Source: a virus
Strand: one strand, 5' to 3'
DNA: 64,000 bases
IMG/VR virus record: IMGVR_UViG_3300020172_001601
Coordinates: 190,198 to 254,197 of that record
Shown here piece after piece: positions 55,269-62,229 of the stretch (its first letter is position 1; every line of letters begins with the position of its first letter). Under the pieces are notes generated by a model. That model ran no database searches. It saw only the letters and a program-made list of their open reading frames with translations, and was not told the DNA's origin. The position numbers and the translations under genes were made by a program.

Positions 55269-55709
55269 ATGAGCAATAATCAGGTCGTATGCCAGAACCG
55301 CAAAGCCCGTTTCGAGTACGAAGTTCTCGAAACGCTTGAAGCCGGTATTGTCCTTAAAGGGACTGAAATCAAATCGGTGAGACAACACCACGTCTCGCTC
55401 GATGGTGCATTTGCCGTCGTTGCCAATGGCGAAGTCACGTTGGTAAATTGCAATATCGAACCATACAAACAGGGCAACGTCCACAACCACGAACCCAAGC
55501 GACAACGACGACTGCTCCTGAACAAGTCCGAGATCGCCAAGTTCGCTGAGAAGGCCAAAGTCAAAGGGTTCACCCTCGTTCCCCTGTCCATGTACATCAA
55601 GAATGGCAAGGCCAAGGTCGAACTGGCTGTATGCCGTGGCAAGCAAATTCACGACAAGCGACAGTCCATCAAGGACCGTGATCTTTCAAGGGAACTGAGG
55701 CAGCAATGA
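55269..55709 (+). CDS. smpB: SsrA-binding protein SmpB
   Basis: 146 aa, full length for the family. Signature blocks in order: NRKARFEYEVLETLEAGIVL, KGTEIKSVR, RRLLLNKSEI, GFTLVPLSMYIKNGKAKVEL, then the tail RGKQIHDKRQSIKDRDLSRE. SmpB binds tmRNA and brings it to stalled ribosomes; the C-terminal tail reads the empty mRNA channel and is intact here. No tmRNA gene is visible in the window, so it may use host tmRNA or one elsewhere in the genome. It has its own strong class 1 promoter and a nearly leaderless start, implying early expression. Confidence 0.95.
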   Translation: MSNNQVVCQNRKARFEYEVLETLEAGIVLKGTEIKSVRQHHVSLDGAFAVVANGEVTLVNCNIEPYKQGNVHNHEPKRQRRLLLNKSEIAKFAEKAKVKGFTLVPLSMYIKNGKAKVELAVCRGKQIHDKRQSIKDRDLSRELRQQ

Positions 55710-55975
55710 GTGAAGTAAAGTGTGTAAAAATTCGTGATATGGCGATTCTCGTTGACCGAGACATAGAGCCAGTAGGCAACAAATTGATTATCACTGGTTC
55801 TTACTTTTGCTTTACGATAGACAATGTAAAAGCAAATGAAATTATTCGTTTGGGAAAATACCTTCAACAAGAAGGATTGAAACTCGCCGACGAGGGTGAT
55901 TTGCCCGACGAACTTGAAGATGATGATGAGGAAGATTTGCCCGACGAACTTGAAGATGATGAGGAAGACGAATGA
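55706..55975 (+). CDS. Hypothetical protein with acidic repeats, 89 aa
   Basis: ATGA overlap with smpB. A small alpha/beta part, then a duplicated DLPDELEDDDEE block (two tandem copies) closing the protein. The duplication probably arose by slippage. Very acidic tails can mimic nucleic acid; function unknown. Confidence 0.5.
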   Translation: MSEVKCVKIRDMAILVDRDIEPVGNKLIITGSYFCFTIDNVKANEIIRLGKYLQQEGLKLADEGDLPDELEDDDEEDLPDELEDDEEDE

Positions 55976-56217
55976 CATTCAAATTTGAAGTTGGACAAGA
56001 ATACCAAACTCAAGCTGGTGAAACCGTCAAGGTTCTCGGAAGAACGGACAACCCTGGATATGAATGCTTGATTTGTAGTGACAATAAGCATCGCTACGAT
56101 AGGTCAACGCATTCTGATGACGCTGGACGAGTCACCGGAACCGATCACGATTATTCATGTCCAGATAACTTCGTGAGACAAGCAAATGAACAAGCGGGAA
56201 GCGTTCAAGCAAGCTAA
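55972..56217 (+). CDS. Hypothetical protein, 81 aa
   Basis: ATGA overlap. KFEVGQEYQTQAGETVKVLG resembles a short KOW/SH3-like strand set; later Cys and Tyr (YECLICSDNKHRYDRST). No family is recognised. Confidence 0.5.
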   Translation: MTFKFEVGQEYQTQAGETVKVLGRTDNPGYECLICSDNKHRYDRSTHSDDAGRVTGTDHDYSCPDNFVRQANEQAGSVQAS

Positions 56218-56401
56218 GGCCATCTATCCTGGCCTGAAGCCCACAAGAGCGAGTGGTTTCACCCTGACCCAAGATGGTCAGGGTGTTATCGTTGCGGGAT
56301 ACGATGAAGATGTAGTGATGGTCTTGCACAACGAGACTGACATATACAGACTCATGAATATGTGCCAGTTGGCTATTGAACGCAGAAAGAAAAAGAAATG
56401 A
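56186..56401 (+). CDS. Hypothetical protein, 71 aa
   Basis: Overlaps the previous gene by 32 nt. Basic helix at each end (KREAFKQAKAIYPGLK; LAIERRKKKK) around a sheet. No family is recognised. Confidence 0.45.
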   Translation: MNKREAFKQAKAIYPGLKPTRASGFTLTQDGQGVIVAGYDEDVVMVLHNETDIYRLMNMCQLAIERRKKKK

Positions 56402-57120
56402 CATTCATATTCTCGCCAGCAACACAAGCCGACTTGGTGATCGCTGAGTTGCCCTTTGAAGACACACTGTCGCAAATCACCAACGAAGACAATTATGTTG
56501 ACATTGATATTGCCGGGAAAGCATATCCTGTCAATATGGGTGCGTCACGGCTACGCATCATCAAGAAAAGCCCTGTTTGCGCCTGCTGTGGCATCCGAGC
56601 AACTGAATGCTCCCTCGATCTTGATGCCCAATCCACCAAAGAAGCTGGCGAACTCCGCTATCACGTCAATTTCTATGCTGCCACCGGGGTCAAGGATCAT
56701 GACCACCAACATATGATCCTGTTCACCAGGGACCATATTGTTCCGAAGTTCAAAGGCGGCGATGAATCTGAAGAGAATTCACAAACTCTCTGCTTCAATT
56801 GCAATTGCCTCAAAGACTCCACCGAAATGGACTTGGAACACATGAGGAAGGCCCTCTTCCCGGCCTACCGTGCCTACCAATCGTCCAAAGCCCTGAATCT
56901 CGCCAAAGATCGTCTGCACATGCACTACGTTCGTTTGGAAAAGGCCAATAGAGCCGTCGAGAACATCACACAGGCCCTCACTATTGTCACCGACCACCGG
57001 GCCGAAGGCTTAAAAGACAAGCGGGACAAGAGTGCAGAAACAGCGACGAAGTTGCTCTCTTATATTGAACAAGTTGAACGTCAATCCCAACTCAATGGTG
57101 TTGTTCCAAAGGTAGAATGA
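56398..57120 (+). CDS. HNH endonuclease-like protein (paralogue of the left-edge gene)
   Basis: 240 aa. CACCG (about residue 60) and a later CFNCNCLK zinc pair flank LFTRDHIVPKFKGGDESEEN, the HNH beta-beta-alpha-metal motif with DH and N. The preceding region (ELPFEDTLSQITNEDNYVDI) aligns in order with that of the gene at the left edge. The C-terminal part is helical. Probably DNA-nicking; it could be a homing enzyme or a domesticated one. ATGA overlaps on both sides argue against a recent insertion. Confidence 0.75.
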   Translation: MTFIFSPATQADLVIAELPFEDTLSQITNEDNYVDIDIAGKAYPVNMGASRLRIIKKSPVCACCGIRATECSLDLDAQSTKEAGELRYHVNFYAATGVKDHDHQHMILFTRDHIVPKFKGGDESEENSQTLCFNCNCLKDSTEMDLEHMRKALFPAYRAYQSSKALNLAKDRLHMHYVRLEKANRAVENITQALTIVTDHRAEGLKDKRDKSAETATKLLSYIEQVERQSQLNGVVPKVE

Positions 57121-57470
57121 AAATGAATACAATTGACAGAACAAAAAAATTATTGTTAGTTCTTTGGAACGGCAATTATGACCATGCCTTTATTTGCAGT
57201 GACAAAGTTGGATATTATGACAAGGGCGACCGTCATGAAAAAGAAATTGCAAAACATCTAAGCAAACCCGGCACTCAAGTTGTATTTCTGTCAGACAATA
57301 CAGAGCATGATGACACCGAAATCATCTTTGATGAGTATTTGCCCAATATCATTGAAGGGAAAAATTCCCCAGATGATTATGGTTTTGAAGTCACATCGGT
57401 CTTCAATACACTTGGCGAATGGGCTGGAGAAGACGAAGACGAAGACGAAGACGAGGAACTTGACGAATGA
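57117..57470 (+). CDS. Hypothetical protein with acidic tail, 117 aa
   Basis: KLLLVLWNGNYDHAFICSDK starts an alpha/beta domain; the C-terminus is a run of Glu-Asp (GEDEDEDEDEELDE). A -10-like GGTAGAAT at its start lacks a -35. ATG 57117 or 57123. No family is recognised. Confidence 0.5.
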   Translation: MKMNTIDRTKKLLLVLWNGNYDHAFICSDKVGYYDKGDRHEKEIAKHLSKPGTQVVFLSDNTEHDDTEIIFDEYLPNIIEGKNSPDDYGFEVTSVFNTLGEWAGEDEDEDEDEELDE

Positions 57471-57778
57471 TCGTATTAGAAGGTGGACAATATCGCAAGT
57501 TTAAGAGCAAAAAGCCTAAACTATGCGATTGCACGGTCGGTGTTGACCCTAATAGCCACCAACCACACCTGCTGAGATGTAAGAATGTGGCTCAGTATCT
57601 TTGGTTCTCTAGGCACTGGTTCCTGGAAATCACCAAAGAATCTACTGAGCCTATTTTCTTTAACATTCCAGCAATAGTCTGCGAATCTTGCCTCGAACGG
57701 CTCAAATTGACCAAACCGCCCAGCGACCTAGACAAATACCGGGAACTGCATAAAAAGAACAAAAGTGCGGCTAAATAA
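57467..57778 (+). CDS. Hypothetical Cys-containing protein, 103 aa
   Basis: KLCDCTVG, LLRCKNVAQYLW and IVCESCLERL provide five Cys that may bind one zinc. A late-type box overlaps its 3' end. No family is recognised. Confidence 0.5.
   Translation: MIVLEGGQYRKFKSKKPKLCDCTVGVDPNSHQPHLLRCKNVAQYLWFSRHWFLEITKESTEPIFFNIPAIVCESCLERLKLTKPPSDLDKYRELHKKNKSAAK
57771..57777 (+). promoter_or_regulatory. Late-type leaderless promoter CTAAATA
   Basis: CTAAATA across the previous stop, 4 nt, ATG 57782. The flanking bases match those at 15970. Confidence 0.65.
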
Positions 57779-57781
57779 AGC

Positions 57782-59236
57782 ATGTTGAAGTTCAAGACAT
57801 GGCTAGAAGCCGAACAACCAGTAACAAACCCTGCCGCCCCAATCCAGAAAGGCGTCGGATACTACCTGCGCCTTGCCGGACTACCCCAAGGTGTCGCCAA
57901 ACACCCTGATGCCTATAAACTCATTGAGCAGGCATACAAGCAACTCCAAGCCCAAGGCAATCCAGAAGCCCATGAAGCCTATATCCGACTGCACGGCTAT
58001 CTCGATAGACAACAGGGCGGCAAACACTTCAATAACTTCTTTACGGACGTAACACAAGGCAAAGAAGCATACGTTCCACACTCTGAGTTCCAGCCAGTCC
58101 TTGATATGTCACAACAACAAGACTGGATGAAAACAAGAGAACAATACCACGGCAACTTCGACAAGCATATCAAAACCAGCATCCCTACGTTCGGAGAACT
58201 ACAGGATAAGAAAGGCCATGCAATATCGACTGCCTTCAAAGACCAAGAACTCGATATGCTCGATATTGGTGGCTCTGAAGGATCATTCGCCCGCACCATC
58301 AGCCATATGACTAATGGTCAAATAAAGACTGAAGTGCTGGACCCTAACGATGCCATGCACGACTTCTACCACAGCAAGGGACAAACCCCAGGCAGCACAT
58401 ATAACAAAGCCGCTTTCATGAAGGGCTGGATCAATGACGATGGCTCGAAAACGCCCGAACTCAATAGCGAGACAACAGATAAACGATATGATATTATCCA
58501 CGAGTCTATGGCATTCCAGTTCATGAGCAACCAACGTGATGCCCAAGTCGCCGAGGCCAAGGCATTACTCAAGCCAACTGGCATGTTCCTCACCGAACAA
58601 AAGCTAAAGAACGATAATTGGGACGCCAATGAGAAGTTCAAAGACGAAAACCACAAGAACCTCTATTACAGCAATGAGGCACTGAAACAAAAAGAAAAGG
58701 TTGTCGCCTTCGCTGCGGAAAAGAAGCCACAGTTTGCTCAAAATCAAGACGAAGAAGAAGCAGTCGGCATGGTGAATAACATGGTTCACCACAATGAATA
58801 CGAACAAACCCTTGCCAAACACTTCCAAATCGTGTATCAGTATTGGGATAGCGGGAACTTCAAAGGCTACGCAGCCAGCGATCAACCCGATATGGTCACA
58901 AAGTTCCTGCACGCATTGGGCAACGTCAGTAGTAAATTCTCAAACGTCCCGCTCCCAAGAAGAATAACGGTCGGAGAATCCATCATGCCATCCTTCAAAG
59001 AATGGTCGAAACAACACAGCATCGAAGACGTGACCAACGGCATCCTCCCGCACCGGGACAAGCTGGAGAAAATGACCGGCCATGAGATCAAGAAGCTGTA
59101 CGGGGATAAACTCGTACACGCCGCTCGTAAACTCGATATGGACCTCAGCGACGACGATATTGATGAAATCATCGACAAGGCATGTGGAATCGAAGAAATC
59201 GAGCCGCACCACAGCCACTACCATCTGCACACTTAA
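57782..59236 (+). CDS. Capsid-targeted SAM-methyltransferase-like protein
   Basis: 484 aa. MLKFKTWLEAEQ is a capsid-targeting-like peptide. A helical region follows (to about residue 150), then a class I methyltransferase motif I (DMLDIGGSEGSFARTI, about 158-172), a motif II-like acidic strand (TEVLDPNDAMHDF) and motif IV/V-like YDIIHESMAFQF. The C-terminal 83 residues begin with a second peptide of the same type (MPSFKEWSKQ, residue 402) behind a good internal Shine-Dalgarno. A head-packaged methyltransferase would act on host or phage targets right after injection. The leaderless late-type promoter fits a virion protein. Confidence 0.65.
   Translation: MLKFKTWLEAEQPVTNPAAPIQKGVGYYLRLAGLPQGVAKHPDAYKLIEQAYKQLQAQGNPEAHEAYIRLHGYLDRQQGGKHFNNFFTDVTQGKEAYVPHSEFQPVLDMSQQQDWMKTREQYHGNFDKHIKTSIPTFGELQDKKGHAISTAFKDQELDMLDIGGSEGSFARTISHMTNGQIKTEVLDPNDAMHDFYHSKGQTPGSTYNKAAFMKGWINDDGSKTPELNSETTDKRYDIIHESMAFQFMSNQRDAQVAEAKALLKPTGMFLTEQKLKNDNWDANEKFKDENHKNLYYSNEALKQKEKVVAFAAEKKPQFAQNQDEEEAVGMVNNMVHHNEYEQTLAKHFQIVYQYWDSGNFKGYAASDQPDMVTKFLHALGNVSSKFSNVPLPRRITVGESIMPSFKEWSKQHSIEDVTNGILPHRDKLEKMTGHEIKKLYGDKLVHAARKLDMDLSDDDIDEIIDKACGIEEIEPHHSHYHLHT
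58985..59236 (+). CDS. Possible internal in-frame product of the methyltransferase gene
   Basis: ATG 58985 is in frame with 57782-59236 and has GGAG about 9 nt upstream. Translation from it gives an 83-aa helical protein starting MPSFKEWSKQ, itself resembling the capsid-targeting peptide. A separate short product is plausible but unproven; alternatively the sequence is an ancient gene fusion. Confidence 0.3.
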   Translation: MPSFKEWSKQHSIEDVTNGILPHRDKLEKMTGHEIKKLYGDKLVHAARKLDMDLSDDDIDEIIDKACGIEEIEPHHSHYHLHT

Positions 59237-59239
59237 AAG

Positions 59240-59315
59240 CTATCCTGATAGCCATTAAGCCCCTAAAAGACCGATAATAGCTATCCTGGTAGCTTTTATC
59301 GGTCTTCTTATTTTG
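59240..59315 (+). terminator. Intergenic hairpins and terminator
   Basis: An 11-bp stem, AAGACCGATAA with TTATCGGTCTT (about 59267-59309), is followed by CTTATTTTG. The sequence GCTATCCTGRTAGC occurs twice, once upstream and once in the loop of the main stem. The stretch 59236-59430 holds no gene. Confidence 0.7.
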
Positions 59316-59350
59316 CCTACTTTACTGATGATAAAATTGGCAAGTTATGA

Positions 59351-59380
59351 TTTACAGAAACACCATTACAGTGGTAAAAT
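59351..59380 (+). promoter_or_regulatory. Class 1 promoter TTTACA-N18-GGTAAAAT
   Basis: -35 59351-59356, -10 TAAAAT 59375-59380, spacer 18; drives the secreted protein at 59430. Confidence 0.7.
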
Positions 59381-59429
59381 GCCTTGGTCAACTTTTCGAC
59401 ACTCTCTGTCCCCCTTCTAGGACTGTCCC

Positions 59430-59807
59430 ATGCGATTGTTCACTGCCCTGATCGTTTCGTTGATTTTGTTCTCCACAGCCTCGACTGCTGAAGCTGGCAG
59501 AAAACACAGATGCCAGCCCCGATGCGTCCAATATCGTCAGCCTGTTCATTGCCAACCAAGATGCGTCCAATATCGTCAGCCTGTTCATTGCCAGCCCCGA
59601 TGCGTCCAGCCTCAGCCTCAGCCTCAGCCTCAGCCTATTTACGTCGATCCAATTCACTCAGAATCTCAAACCAAATACATCGCACAACCACAACTCAATC
59701 AGAATATCATCGAGAACCCACAGCCTGCTTCTGTTCCTGATAAAGACAAGCCGTTTATGCAGCGGCCATCAGACTTTGGCAGAGTGCCATACAATCAGGG
59801 CGTTTGA
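59430..59807 (+). CDS. Secreted Cys/Pro/Gln-rich repeat protein
   Basis: 125 aa. A signal peptide (LFTALIVSLILFSTASTAEA) should be cut near residue 22. The mature part has tandem CQPRCVQYRQPVH repeats, then a PQPQPQ run and a polar C-terminus. Small AEAG-type, Cys-repeat secreted proteins are typical of planctomycetes. I infer an envelope- or surface-located protein, maybe disulfide-linked. Its class 1 promoter suggests early transcription. Confidence 0.65.
   Translation: MRLFTALIVSLILFSTASTAEAGRKHRCQPRCVQYRQPVHCQPRCVQYRQPVHCQPRCVQPQPQPQPQPIYVDPIHSESQTKYIAQPQLNQNIIENPQPASVPDKDKPFMQRPSDFGRVPYNQGV
59521..59609 (+). repeat. 39-bp tandem repeat inside the secreted-protein gene
   Basis: The unit begins GATGCGTCCAATATCGTCAG. 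Copies start at 59521 and 59560 and a partial one at 59599; they encode 13-residue units. A CAGCCT hexamer run follows directly. Confidence 0.85.
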
Positions 59808-59836
59808 TTTACAGGCCGAAAATTTCGTGGTAGAAT
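59808..59836 (+). promoter_or_regulatory. Class 1 promoter TTTACA-N17-GGTAGAAT
   Basis: -35 59808-59813 (starting just after the previous stop), -10 TAGAAT 59831-59836, 27 nt before ATG 59864. Confidence 0.75.
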
Positions 59837-59863
59837 GACTCGTCAGCTTGAAAGGAGCCTGCC

Positions 59864-60157
59864 ATGAACCGCCAAGAAGTTATTGCCCTGATGCAGACCA
59901 GCAGGGACGAAAACGAGTGGAATGCCAACTGTGATACCGTCAAGCAGAAATGCTACGGCTATCCAGGCTTCTGGTATGAAGCCATCATGCTCTCCGGCAT
60001 CGCCAACAAGGTCCGCAATAGCTGGATGTCAACAGCCGTTCGTGGCAACCTTGCCGACATTATGCCAGCAGAAGTAGCTGGCAGCGTTCAATCAATCGAA
60101 CTCCTGCCACCAACCGACGAAGAGATCGCCGAAATCAAAAGAGCCAACAATGGATAA
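59864..60157 (+). CDS. Hypothetical protein, 97 aa
   Basis: Contains QTSRDENEWNANCDTVKQK and WYEAIMLSGIANKVRNSW; I know a comparable phage protein pattern with no function. GGAG precedes the ATG. Overlaps the next gene by 8 nt. Confidence 0.55.
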   Translation: MNRQEVIALMQTSRDENEWNANCDTVKQKCYGYPGFWYEAIMLSGIANKVRNSWMSTAVRGNLADIMPAEVAGSVQSIELLPPTDEEIAEIKRANNG

Positions 60158-60494
60158 TGGAAAAGATATTTCGCCCCGCAAGCCTTGGACTCATGAACAA
60201 CTGCAAGAGTTGCTACCAAAGCTGAAGGCCGAAATCGCCCGTGAAGAAGCGGAAGACCCCAATATCCGTCCACTGCCGCCAATGACCGTGGATGAATGCA
60301 AGGACTTCTTCTTCCGACTCAATGATATTGCCAGCCAGAGGCCATTCACCGCCGATGAATGCTGTATCATGGGCCAATTGCTTGCTGTATTCCAATATGC
60401 AGTCCGAGCCGAAACCCTGGGTCGCAAAGGTCGATACTTCGTCCTCAGTGAAGAAGACATTAACCGGATGATGCAAGAGCAAGGCGTGCAATGA
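60150..60494 (+). CDS. Hypothetical helical protein, 114 aa
   Basis: Helix-rich (HEQLQELLPKLKAEIAREEA; ECCIMGQLLAVFQYAVRAET). No family is recognised. ATGA overlap with the next gene. Confidence 0.5.
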   Translation: MDNGKDISPRKPWTHEQLQELLPKLKAEIAREEAEDPNIRPLPPMTVDECKDFFFRLNDIASQRPFTADECCIMGQLLAVFQYAVRAETLGRKGRYFVLSEEDINRMMQEQGVQ

Positions 60495-60787
60495 ACTTGG
60501 TAAAAGTCCAATATCGTCGTGTACACAACGACGCAAACGTATCCGACTGGAAAGATTGGCCAGACTTGGGTACGTTTGAATCATTGGACCAAGCCAAAGC
60601 CGCTGTGTCTCTCGAATTCCGTGGTTGCGCACTACAAGATGTATCGTTCGACCAAATAGGCGTCTATGAACCCATTGATTACCATCCTCGCTGGTGGCAA
60701 ATGAGATTCCAGCCTACAAAAGATAGACTTCCTCGAACACTGAGCGAACGAGAAAGTCCTTGGAAGGTGGGACTCAATGAAGCGTAA
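60491..60787 (+). CDS. Hypothetical protein, 98 aa
   Basis: Starts with strands (NLVKVQYRRVHNDANVS) and a helix (TFESLDQAKAAVSLEF). No family is recognised. Overlaps the next gene by 11 nt. Confidence 0.5.
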   Translation: MNLVKVQYRRVHNDANVSDWKDWPDLGTFESLDQAKAAVSLEFRGCALQDVSFDQIGVYEPIDYHPRWWQMRFQPTKDRLPRTLSERESPWKVGLNEA

Positions 60788-60986
60788 ACCCTATTGCCCC
60801 TGGTCAGGTTGCGGCAGACCTAATGGAGCCGCACCACCCTGTCCAGTCAAATGCAAACACTGCGGACATGGCACATACGACAAGCCATATACATTAACAA
60901 ACTTCGACAAGGTTTGCCCTATGTGCAAACACTGCTTGTCGTGTGGCAGATTGAGTAAAAAAGAACATGACAAAGCCCAAGCCTGA
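60777..60986 (+). CDS. Small zinc-binding protein, 69 aa
   Basis: Contains nine Cys and two His: CPWSGCGRPN, CPVKCKHCGHG, VCPMCKHCLSCGRL. At least two zinc sites are likely. Overlaps the next gene by 20 nt. Confidence 0.55.
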   Translation: MKRKPYCPWSGCGRPNGAAPPCPVKCKHCGHGTYDKPYTLTNFDKVCPMCKHCLSCGRLSKKEHDKAQA

Positions 60987-61803
60987 TAAACCCTTCGTTG
61001 AAGGTCTGAGTATCGCTGGGCTTCTCAAAGAGCCAGAGCAACCAAAGCAAGAGAAAACAGCCAAGGATTTCTCACGCACTCCGGGATGGTTCGATTACAA
61101 CAAAGAAATCCGTGACGATGAGGATGGCTGGATTTACCAGAAGCTACGCAATAACAAAAAGGGAAAGAAACTCCGTAAGTCCATGCAGCAGCTTCACCGT
61201 GGCTACAGCGGCGATGATAATATCTCGTTCTGGAAGCCAAAGCTGAATGACCTCGCCTTCTGCGAGGCCAAACGCTGGATGGCAGTTCAATATCAACAGA
61301 AGCAATTCCCCAAGATCACTGGCGTATTTGAAGACGTATTGAACAATACGCCCTTCTGTTGTATTCGCCTGACCGACTCTTCCCCAGGCTTCGAGTGGGT
61401 TGTCTTCCCGCACTACGAAGGCCATAATCGTGGCGTCTCGTGGGAATGGTGGGAAAGCAACCACAAACGAAGAAACAAAGAAGAACATCTCGAACGACCC
61501 AATTGCCAACTCCGGCAGGATATTGGCGATGCTTGGTTCCACTACGAAGACCGATCACGCCAAATCCGTCAACGAGTAGGCTATTTCGAGCAACTGTTCC
61601 ACATGGCGCTCGAAAAGCGATACTCATATGAGTTCTATCGGGACCGTGACCGATTCCACTACAAAAAGAAACTAATCATCAATGGCCGGGAATACCTCAT
61701 CGGTGAAACTAATGGTCGATCCTTCGGAGTAATCGCATATCCAGAAACCACCATCACCGAAATCGTTGAGCCAGGGCCACCACCACATCCAATCAAGGAA
61801 TGA
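60967..61803 (+). CDS. Hypothetical protein, 278 aa
   Basis: Basic, aromatic protein: helical N-terminal 80 residues (YQKLRNNKKGKKLRKSMQQL), a central sheet with CCIRLTDSSPGFEWVVFPHY, then RRNKEEHLERPNC and a charged C-terminal half. There is no recognisable nuclease or helicase motif. Size and charge suggest nucleic-acid binding. Confidence 0.5.
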   Translation: MTKPKPDKPFVEGLSIAGLLKEPEQPKQEKTAKDFSRTPGWFDYNKEIRDDEDGWIYQKLRNNKKGKKLRKSMQQLHRGYSGDDNISFWKPKLNDLAFCEAKRWMAVQYQQKQFPKITGVFEDVLNNTPFCCIRLTDSSPGFEWVVFPHYEGHNRGVSWEWWESNHKRRNKEEHLERPNCQLRQDIGDAWFHYEDRSRQIRQRVGYFEQLFHMALEKRYSYEFYRDRDRFHYKKKLIINGREYLIGETNGRSFGVIAYPETTITEIVEPGPPPHPIKE

Positions 61804-61806
61804 TAT

Positions 61807-62229
61807 GTGGACGACCCACACCTATTGCCATCCAGACAACGACGAATTGTTTTCTTTTTCCTTGTGTCGTTTTTTGCCATTAAACATGGACTGCATATTG
61901 CCGTCCATGTATTCCAAATAAATGCCATCTTTGGTGTCTTAATTGGAATAGCAATGGCAGCGATCATGATATACACCTTCAAAAGCATTTTCGATAGAGC
62001 AGACAGATCAGATCAACAAGCTGCATTTCTCGATGAACGCCTAGATGAAAGAAGACAACGCCTAGATGAAAGACTAAGGCGACTGCGTGATGAAATGAGT
62101 GAAGAACTCAGAAAACTAGAAGAACTCAATGCACGCAGACTTCAAGAAGAACAAATCGAAGAAGAACAAAAAATAAGCCCTTGGTATGTAGGATTGAATG
62201 ATGATCGCTCGCATCCTAAAGACCTCTGA
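61807..62229 (+). CDS. Membrane protein with cytoplasmic coiled coil, 140 aa
   Basis: GTG 61807 with AAGGA 8 nt upstream. Two membrane helices (IVFFFLVSFFAIKHGLHI; FGVLIGIAMAAIMIYTF) are followed by a long Arg/Glu/Leu coiled coil containing the repeat LDERRQRLDERLRRLRDE. Overlaps the K+ channel-like gene by 32 nt, so the two may interact, the coiled coil acting as assembly domain. Confidence 0.6.
   Translation: MDDPHLLPSRQRRIVFFFLVSFFAIKHGLHIAVHVFQINAIFGVLIGIAMAAIMIYTFKSIFDRADRSDQQAAFLDERLDERRQRLDERLRRLRDEMSEELRKLEELNARRLQEEQIEEEQKISPWYVGLNDDRSHPKDL

Noticed and set aside
57111-57118. GGTAGAAT before the gene at 57117
   Set aside because: The -35 position reads ACTCAA; it lies at the end of the HNH gene and is likely chance.
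59391-59425. CTCTCTGTCCCCC before the secreted-protein gene as a class 2 element
   Set aside because: No TGAAC at the correct distance.
61805-61921. ATG frame of 38 codons overlapping the GTG start of the coiled-coil membrane gene
   Set aside because: The GTG frame gives clear membrane helices and a coiled coil with a proper Shine-Dalgarno; the ATG frame looks random.
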